Below are positions 32,301 to 42,100 of a DNA stretch of 64,000 nt, one piece after another. The DNA comes from Strongylocentrotus purpuratus. Taxonomy: Eukaryota > Echinodermata > Echinoidea > Camarodonta > Strongylocentrotidae. Numbering within the stretch: the stretch's first letter is position 1; each line of letters starts with the position of its first letter. The translations under genes and the position numbers were made by a program. The notes beneath the pieces are model-generated. The model was not told the origin of the DNA and searched no databases. It worked only from the letters and a program-made list of their open reading frames with translations. Where the stretch lies: the NCBI RefSeq assembly GCF_000002235.5, contig NW_022145613.1, forward strand, positions 15,989,883 through 16,053,882, written 5' to 3'.

Positions 32301-35300
32301 GATTTTTTTTTCTCAACTACTAAGAGCTGTAGTTACTGTATTTGACTCGCCCCCCCCCCCCCCCCCAACAAAAAAAGGCAAATTATAAGAGGGCCTTTGT
32401 TGATGTCATCGCTTTTTTTCTGCTGGTTTTCCCTGCAATCATTTATTTGTATGACCCCCCCCCCCCCCCCCCCCCCAGATATAAATCAGCTATTTATAAA
32501 TAGTAAACATCCATGAAAGGAAGACAGTATATTGCCTGGGGTGGTGTTAAATCATTTTTTGAGGTGGGCCTGAAAGCTAAATGTTAGTCCAAAATTATTT
32601 TCCAACTAGCACTTTTGTGTGCATTTTATAGTCATGAACTTGACTGTGATACAATTTCAGCAATATTTGCAGAATTCCTGTAAATTTTGTGAAAGAGTTT
32701 ATTGACCCATTACCTCGACATGTGTTCCTGATTTAGGGTTGTTCTAGAGTGCATTCCAAATCACCAGTGGCCTTCATGCGAAGGAGGGCTTGTGTAGTCT
32801 GCAGACACAAACTCTTTTCAGCTGAAATACATGTTTACGTTTATTTGGGTTTGAACGGTAAGACTATGGAAACTGACTCCATAGGCCCTGCACTGTGCAT
32901 GTGTAGATCTACATGTATGCTCTGATGGTATAAAATGATACGGCCAGTCTAGAGACTGAAAAAATGTATACATATGTAGGCTACATGTACTGTAGCATCA
33001 AGGCTTGCGCTTGATGGCATTGTTTCAAGGGGTGAACAGAGAGTCTGTGACCCGAACTAAGGTCCACATGATTGAATCCTTTCAAAACTGTTGATGAAAT
33101 GAATGTCATGTGTCAATAGACCTGTCCCCGAATTGCAAAATAACCCACTAATTTCAGACTTTGGATATTTTCCTGAAGCTCGAAATTGCGTCTTCACCAG
33201 ACGGATACACTCATCACAAATTAGCTCACACGGGTACAAATTAGCCCACTATTTCCTGAATAGCGGGCTATTATGGAAACAAGGCCCAAGATTTCTTGGG
33301 ATATTTTCACCCCCAAATAGCCTGCTAATTGCACCCTAGTGCTGATGAAGATGCAAATTAGCTGGCTATTTGAGATCGGGCTACAGTGTAGTTAAGATAG
33401 CGGGTTGTGAACTTCTGTCTGATATTTCTTGGGATATTTTCACCACCAAATAGCCTGCTAATTGCACCCTAGTGCTGATGAAGATGCAAATTAGCTGGCT
33501 ATTTGAGATCGGGCTACAGTGTAGTTAAGATAGCGGGTTGTGAACTTCTGTCTGATGACGACAGGCCTAATGTACAAATCATGTTACATGTACATGTAGG
33601 AGACTAGAACCATGGACCAACTGCAAACCATGGTAGGACTTGAGGCTTGTACATGTATTGTACCCTGGAAAGAAAATATGGTCTCCATTTCATAAAACTT
33701 GTTGTCAATAACAAATTTCTATGACAAATTTGCTCTCAGCCAATCAAATGCCACGATGTCAGGAGCTTTAACTGTATTTGTAACTTCTAAGTTCTTATCG
33801 ATCAAAGTTTTATTAAACAACATGACAAGTATTAAAACAAAGTTCTTGTATGTGCCCATGTCCTTTTTCTGTGGAATCGTCAGTGGACATATACTTTTCA
33901 TTCGTGTCTGCCTTTTTTCCTCTTTATCTTTGAACCATATTGTGTGGGCTGATGAATACATCTTGCTATTACTAACAAAATTGATATAGACCTAATTTAC
34001 AAGGAATTAAGCGTACTTGTAGGGGCCTATTAAGGAATTTTTGTTGTTAGGCTCCAAGCAATAAGGCGCCTAAGAACGGGACCCCTTCAAATTTAACAAG
34101 CACGTCACAGTTGGGGATACAGTCAAGAGGTCATACCCTCTCTGGCTTCCAGTAAAGCCAACATAATCTATTTATGCAGCCATATTGTAATCACTCCATC
34201 AATTATAAAACTCTTTAGGCACTTCAGCCATAGGTTGTTTTTCTGTAAGTAAACTTCAAAATATGGTCTCTCAACTCACAAGCCCATTGTACATGTACCA
34301 GGAATTTAACATCTGGTGCGTTGAAAAAGCTATTGATGCAATTTCTTCTAGAGTTCCAACAGACACGATCACATGCAAGTAATGAAACATTGATTTTTGT
34401 ATCAAGTTCAAACAAAGATGATATGTATTATGATGAATTTACTGCCAATTTAGAAAATAACTGGTATAAAAATGAGACGGAAGTTTTCCTATTACCAGTA
34501 CCAGTAAATGAACTTGTACTGTTGTAATGTTTCATGTTGCAATCTTTACTTTAGTATACCTGTACTTCTTCTATCACTTGTCCTGTGTCCTCTCTCTTTT
34601 CTACATGTTCATGTACGTTTTTCTTGGTTGTCTACTTTCTCAATTTTTATAATAACCCGGCAAAATATAAGAATAGCAGCCTGCATGTGCATGTACGCCT
34701 AGTGTACTGTACTACACAGCTTTGAAAACTCAAATTTGGCCATTCACAAATCTAAAGAAAACATCCCCCATAATGCTCACCTTGTTTTCGCTGCACTTTC
34801 TCCTCTGATTGCACTCTGACCCCGTGACCTTTTGTCTTTGAACTCTTCCCAATGTGTGAAAACACAACACGGTGTAATTGCCAGAGGGTTTTTTTTTTTT
34901 TTTTTCTTTTTCAATTTGATCATCTGAGAGCCAAACATAGAGCTTAATTTATATCACACAAAAATGTGAACTTTCCATTTTCCTCTCCCTCTCCTGGTGT
35001 TTCTAAAATTCTAAAATGTTCAGGGTGCTACAAAATTTCTTTGATTCCTCCTGCCAAAACCTGCAGGTAAATCATGAAATTGCTTAGGCTTGTACCAGTT
35101 GTAGTGCACTGGATTGTTGTTGCTACGTTGGGAAGGCTTCATAAGAATTCACAGTGATGGTGTGAAACATTTGGGTGATTTTATCCACAAAAAGTTCAAA
35201 ATCTGCACCTAAATACATGTACATACCATTCAAACCTGCCCTTGTTTATTCGATAATCAACACTGAAATGGATAAGAGGGGGGGAAATTAGATATGAATC

Positions 35301-35590
35301 TGAAATAACAATCAAATTTGAAACGGCATGTGTTTTGGGTATTTCTGTATTGTGTCGCAGATGGCATGCAAATGTCCCAAATCGATTGGCATTGGAAACA
35401 AAAGAAACTATTTCTGAGTAAGCGACTGTGTCATGGTTAGTTGAACTTGCTCACAAATTGTTTATTTCAAATTATGTGGAAAAGTATATGACCATTTCTA
35501 TTCAAATCTCTTTTTCCTCTCTCCCTCTCTCTGTTGCTCTATCTGTTCCTCTCTCTCTTTCTCCCTCTGTCTGTCTGTCTCTCTCCCCCC

Positions 35591-35636
<46 letters not shown>

Positions 35637-38600
35637 CCCCCCCCCCCTCCCTCCCTCCTCTCTCCTCCTCTCTCTCTTCTCTCCCCCTCTATTTCTCTCT
35701 CCTTCTCTCCTCTCCTTCTCTCCCTCCTTCTCTCCCTCCTTCTCTCCCTCCTTCTCTCCCTCCTTCTCTCCCTCCTTCTCTCCCTCAATCTCTCCCTCCA
35801 TCCCTCCTTCCCTCCAGCTCTCTTTCTTGGTGTGTTTGTCTCTTACAATAGCTCTCCATCAAATTTTGTTTTTCTCATAATTCCATGTAGAGGTCTGGAA
35901 TCCGATTGCCATTAAAATCAATTCCTACACTTTACATATGTATCAACAAAACTTTGAAACCTTCCATTCCAGCCCTAAATTGTCAATTTCTCAAAGATTA
36001 AACTCGGCCTTCATGAACATATTATCCAGGAAAATATCTTCAGTCGACTTCCAAGTTAAAATGCAGAGACACACAAACAAGACAACTTATGAATTCAGCA
36101 GTTATTCTCTTTAGAGATAAAAATACGAAAACAAATATCGGGTACGCATCCACAAAATTGAACTGAAAAGCCTCATGCTGGTTACACTATGCTCTGCTGC
36201 TTGCGAGGCATTTCTTCTCATTTATTGAAAATTTGAAATCATCGACCAGCCGTTTATATGATATGAAGTTTATGAACATTCAAAACATTTTAGGGTCATT
36301 TAGACTGCAAGCAAAAACCATTGTTTTTTCTCACCTCCGAGTTTTGTTGGAAGTTGCAAGGCAACTACCCATAAAAACAACAAAAATTCTGATTAAACCA
36401 ACCACCCCTAGAGTGTGTTTTATGAAAAGCTGGCCAATACTCGACCAGTTTTTGCAGTGTAAATGCTTACCGTACTTTCAAAACGCTGGTAAAAATTGTT
36501 GCGGTTTTTTGCCTCGTTTTTTTTTTTTTTCTCTCTTAAGTGCTGTCGCATGCAGAGCAGCAACAAGTGGTGCGTTTACACAACTCACCAAAAAACAGGG
36601 ACCCTTTTCACAAAGCCATTTTCAATGACAAATGACAAAAATCAGTGACAAATCTGCTGATAGCCAATCAGAAGCAAGGATTTCAGTAGCTAACTGTCAT
36701 TTGTCACTGATGACAAGTTTTGTGAAACGCTCCCCTGAACTATACACCAATGCCTTTTATAGGTTCTGCTAGTAGTGTAAATGTTGGTTTTAAAGGTAAA
36801 GACCAGTATTGGAAACGCCCCAATTTCAAAAATGAAATGGAAGCTCTCATTACCAATCATGTGAAAGAATATGTTTTGACTAATACATGATGATAAAAAA
36901 TTTGCCGGGAAACCGTCTACTAATTCATATATTTGATAAATTTGTTTCTCTCATGGTCTGTGAGAGATATAGGGTAGTCCCATATACCTCTTTCTGTGTA
37001 TAGTGCTTGTAACTTTACAAAGAATGGGCCAAATTTCTTATCATTTTGATGATTCCAGAACCTTGCAGATGCTAGATGCTAGATGATCAACCTTTTCTGA
37101 TCGATTCCACAATGTTTCTTTCACAATGCAATCGCATGACCATAACTGGTCTTTACCTTTAAAAAAGCAGTGGCTTTTCAAATTGTTTTTTCTGCAATGT
37201 AAATGGGCCCTAGTGAGTGCATTGGTAGATGTTTATTTGTACATTGGAAGGCTGTGAATTGAATGAGTTGTGGTATTTCACATTGATATTCAATAATACT
37301 CTTTAGCAAACCTGCACTGTACATGTACATTGTATGTAGGCTCCACCATGTGTAAGGCATAAAAAGGGTTTTGGAGGTCTTACAATCCAGGCAATAAAGA
37401 CAGCCAGGAGCCATGTTATTTTTCAAATGAAAATACATTCCTAAAAAAAGTAAAAATACAATCATGGCCAGTTGGTCAATCTAGTTACTTGCGATTTACT
37501 TCAGGTTTAGAATTTCAAAATACTCTTTTCTCAGACTGATTTCCATTGAAATTGTGCTTTTTTTTTTCTTCATTTTTTCTTCTTTTTTTTGGGGGGGGGG
37601 GGGAGGGGGGCAGGGGACACAGGTTTTATCATTCTAACATGACACTAAACTGCTATGAGTTTTTAAAAAGAAAAATTGTTCAGGTACATTGTAGGCTGAG
37701 GAATTGTTTGCTGAAGTTTTCACGTAGGGGTAAAGTTTTTTGCACAGGTGACCTAATATTGATGAGTATAAAATAATTCACATGATAGCTTTTAAGTGCA
37801 TAATATACACCCATCCCTCTGGCTTTTCACTTGAGTGTAAGAGGAGCCAAAGATCAATGATATATCCTTTTCCAGAGGACAAGCGAGGGAGCTTCGAGGA
37901 TGGGAAATTCATTCCGATCATGGCTCTTCAGTGTCTGTGGCAATGTTTTGATGTGGTGGGTTCTCACGCAATCTATCACACTCTATTTTGCCCTTTTAGT
38001 CTTTTTCTCAAAAAATACATCAAGGTACATTTACAGTGTCATGGAAATTCTCTGGAAATTCTCTGGAAATTACATGTGCTCTTGTGCAGTAGAACATAAT
38101 AGCAATGTTTTGATCTGTGTGTTTCTCACGCAACCTATCACTCTATTTTGCCCATTTCAGGGTTTTTTCTTCTCAAAAAATACATCTAAGCACTTGTACA
38201 TGTATATGAATATCATGAAAATTTTCTGGAAATTACATGTACAGTAGAACATTATCATAAGGAATGTGTATGAGCCCAGTATAACCTGGAAGTTACTAGT
38301 GAAACATTATTAGGAAAAACACTGTTATTGTAAACTTTCATGACAAGGCAATTTCGTCGGTCTGTAACCCATTTCTCTGTGCTTTGTTGTTTTGGGGCTC
38401 TAATTGTTATTTGGGTTTCATTGTAACAAGGTAATATTGTCAGTCAAAAGGAGTTTGCTACGATGCAGCACCACTGTATTAGAGTCAAGAAAGTAATTAG
38501 GGCCGTTGTCTATGATAGACTGTAGTATTAAACTTGACTCAAGATCATTGAGATACAGTAGCTGAAATCATTTCTTACATAAAAGTGTAGGCCCGCATGC

Positions 38601-38741
38601 AGAATTTGCAGATTATGTTATTGTTGCATGACGGGAATCAAAATTCATATTTTCAAGTAGTGCTGTAGTCAAACGTTTAACCGTCCGGTATCCGACCGCC
38701 CATGGCGGATTCCGTTTTCAATTGGACGGTTTCGTTTTCCC

Positions 38742-38774
<33 letters not shown>

Positions 38775-39159
38775 ATTTTTTTTTTTTAATTTTTTTTTTT
38801 TTTTTTAATTTTTTTTTTTTTTTAAGTTTCGATTTATGCCCCTCCACCTGGCACTATGCCTGGCAATGTCTCCCAGCTCAGTAATCGGTGTGATGACTTA
38901 CCACTTGGAAACTAGAACAACACTCCAATTTGTCTGTCATCTTGGTTTGAAAGTAATCTTTGTAATAGATCTCAATATATATTCATCCAAGTTTAACACA
39001 TGGTGTACCACAAGGTTCTATCCTAGGTCCTCTACTGTTTTTAATTTACTTTAATGATCTTACACATTATTCTAAAATGGCATTGTTACTATTATTTGTG
39101 ACTAGTTCACAAGCACAAATCGGCGCCTTCAGTTAAATCACCTTCCTGCTTTTTCACAC

Positions 39160-39195
<36 letters not shown>

Positions 39196-42100
39196 AATTT
39201 TTTTTTTTTTTTTTTTTTTTAAATCGTTTAACCGAAAACCGTCCGGTTTTGACAGGCGGTTAAACGGAATTGGAGATATCCGTGATGTTACAGCACTATT
39301 TTCAAGACAACAACATATACGTCATGTATTTTCCATTATCCAAACAAGGAAGTTATCTTTCAATCACCCCAGAAATATGGTTAGAAAATATAAAATCATT
39401 TGAAGACAAATAAAAGCCTGGATGAGGTATACATGTAGGAAAGTGAATGATTAAAGAGCCTAAATAAAGGGGAAATATAGGATTATGTAACTACCAATTT
39501 ACTTATGATTTAAGTAATTAACTTAACCTTCATTTATAGGATGGACTCTAATGCATCGCTTTAGATTAACAAGTTGCCTAGGTAACACATGTAATATCCT
39601 GTCCGCCTTTCTAAAACTCTTGCTACTGTGTCCTGGGTGTACACATGTATTGTGTCAACTGTAACTTTAGCCAATTAAAGACTACTATAATAGTTTTACA
39701 TGTAGGCCTACATGTACATGTAGTATGTTTATTTAGTTCAATAGTCAAAAGTTACCAAAAATGGAATTAAGCAACAGTTGCCTAGGTTCCCCAGTTGAAA
39801 GCCTTTTTGGAATCGGAACTTGAGTGTGAGCCCTGATAATGCCATCTATACATGTAGGTTCAACCGTTTAAAGATGAAGTTGAGTTCTGCTCATGTGATT
39901 GCATTGTGAAAGAAACGGTGTGGAATCGACCAGAAAAGATTGATCATCTAGCATATAAGAATTTGTGTGTATTGCAAGGTTCTGGAATCATCAAAATGAT
40001 GAGAAATTTGGCCAAGTCTTGGTAAAGTTACAAACACTGTACACAGAAAGATATATATGGGACTACACGAACATGTACATGGCGTCAAAATCCTACCCTG
40101 GAGTTTTACGATGTTACATGACATATTTAGAATATGAAGGCATTTGAAGAGCCATGCTTTTCAGGGAACATGCTTATCTGATGTTCTTCCGCACTTGCAT
40201 AATAAGAATGATAACCCTCAAAAATTATTTTTCACCTCTTCCCAGAACTCAACCTTCTCTTTAAGTACTCAAAATTAAAGGGAATTTTTGCCATTCTTCA
40301 AAAATCCTTCCTCAAAACTGTAAAGGTACTAGTCGATTTCTAGGGGGCGTGTCTCTTTTGATCCCTGTAGAGGAGTTATGTTATTTTTGGTACAGGATAT
40401 GGTGGAAGTGATGACATAAACAGAGATACTTTGACCTGAATTTCCAGGTCAGCAATGCTTTGAACATCTCTTGAAAGAAAGAGGAAATTCCAAGGAGAAA
40501 AAAGAGATTCTTTGTTTCGTATTCTCCTTGGATCAACAACCTGTTTCTAACATCTGGCATCATTCTGAGCAGACTTGCACAGAATTGTTGCACTTGATTT
40601 AATACCAAAGACAGGCTTTTTATAATCCTTATTACACATTAGACATATCCGTGTTTAATGTCTATCTATATTATTATTTTCTTCAGAGAGTATTAAAGAT
40701 TTTTTTTTTTCTTCTCAATGTTTCCCTGCACTGACTTATGAAAAGCAAAGATAAATTCATGTACCAACAGTATCCATGCATGTAGGGCCTACAAATGGTT
40801 GAAATTTGAAGGTCAGTACATGTGAAATAAATTGATTACGTTCCTAAAGTATGAGTAAAACAAAAGAGTGTTTAAAGAGAAGGTTGAGTTCTGGGAAGAG
40901 GTGAAAATAATGTGTGAGCGTTATCATCGTTATAATGCAAATGTGGAAGAACATCAGATCAAAATGTTGCCTGAAAAGCATGGCTCTTCAAATGCTTTAA
41001 TGTTCTAGATATGGCATGTAACAGCATAAAAATCGGGACAGATTTTCATACCACATGTTCCTGTAGTCCCATATACATATTTCTGTGTACAGTGCTTGTA
41101 ACTTTACCAAGACTGGGCCAAATTTCTTATCATTTTGATGATTCCAGAACCTTGCAGTCTACACCAATACTTGTATGCTAGATGATCAACCTTTTCTGAT
41201 CGATTCTGCACTGTTTCTTTCACAATGCCATCGCGTGACCAGAAGTCAACTTTATCTTTAAATGATGAGTTGTTATGAGCTCATCAGAGTGTCTGGTGTG
41301 AAGAACATCTGCTTCATCCATTATTAAACCAAAACCAAGAATTCTTTTCCTTTATTTTGGTGTGTTTTTAATTCTAAATTCTAAAATAACATTGTAATTA
41401 GAGGATTAATTTAAAGGAAATTCCATGAGATCATCACCATCAATATCATTGTGTTTCCCATATTAGATTAAATTAATTTTGAGCATAATTCATGAAATAA
41501 TAGTACCTTACAATACTAGTTGTCACAATTGTTTTTTCTCTTCTTCTTTCTTATCAGGTCCATTCCCGCAGATTTACAAGGCTCGCTCGGTTCCACTAGC
41601 CCATCATCTGAAATATCTTCCCATCTCGCTTTCGGCATTGAGCTTATCCTTACGTTTATCTATGTCTTTGTTGTGCTATCGTCATGGGAACTGAGGTTGC
41701 CCGAGAGTGGCTACTTGCCCGGCTGTAGAGCACTTGTTATTGGCATCACCTACAGTATGAATACAATGTGGGGGGTAAGTACCCAAAATCTATTTTGTAT
41801 TTAAAAAAACAAAAAGAAAATTGTTATTATTTATCGTTTGGCAATCGCCAAACTTTTTCTTCACATCAATTACCAAAGAAGGCTTAGCATAAAATTTCAT
41901 TCAACTTTTATTTCTTCTTCCACAGAGGAAAATGATTTTCAACAGGGTTGAATGAATCACTTAGCCATTCCTCCTCAATTTGGCAACAATTTTATTTTTA
42001 TTTTGCTATTATGTTATTGTTACTGAATAATATATAATGTATCTGTAATGAATCTGTATTAATGATTATCACATAAAGCAAATTAAAGTGTAAATTTATG

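Noticed and set aside
35497-35880. Long Ser/Pro/Leu-rich and Arg/Glu-rich proteins
   Set aside because: They are translations of CT/GA simple repeats in several frames; no splice or start context. The same holds for 16490-17005, 23041-23130, 47388-47690, 48086-48250 and 53100-53490.
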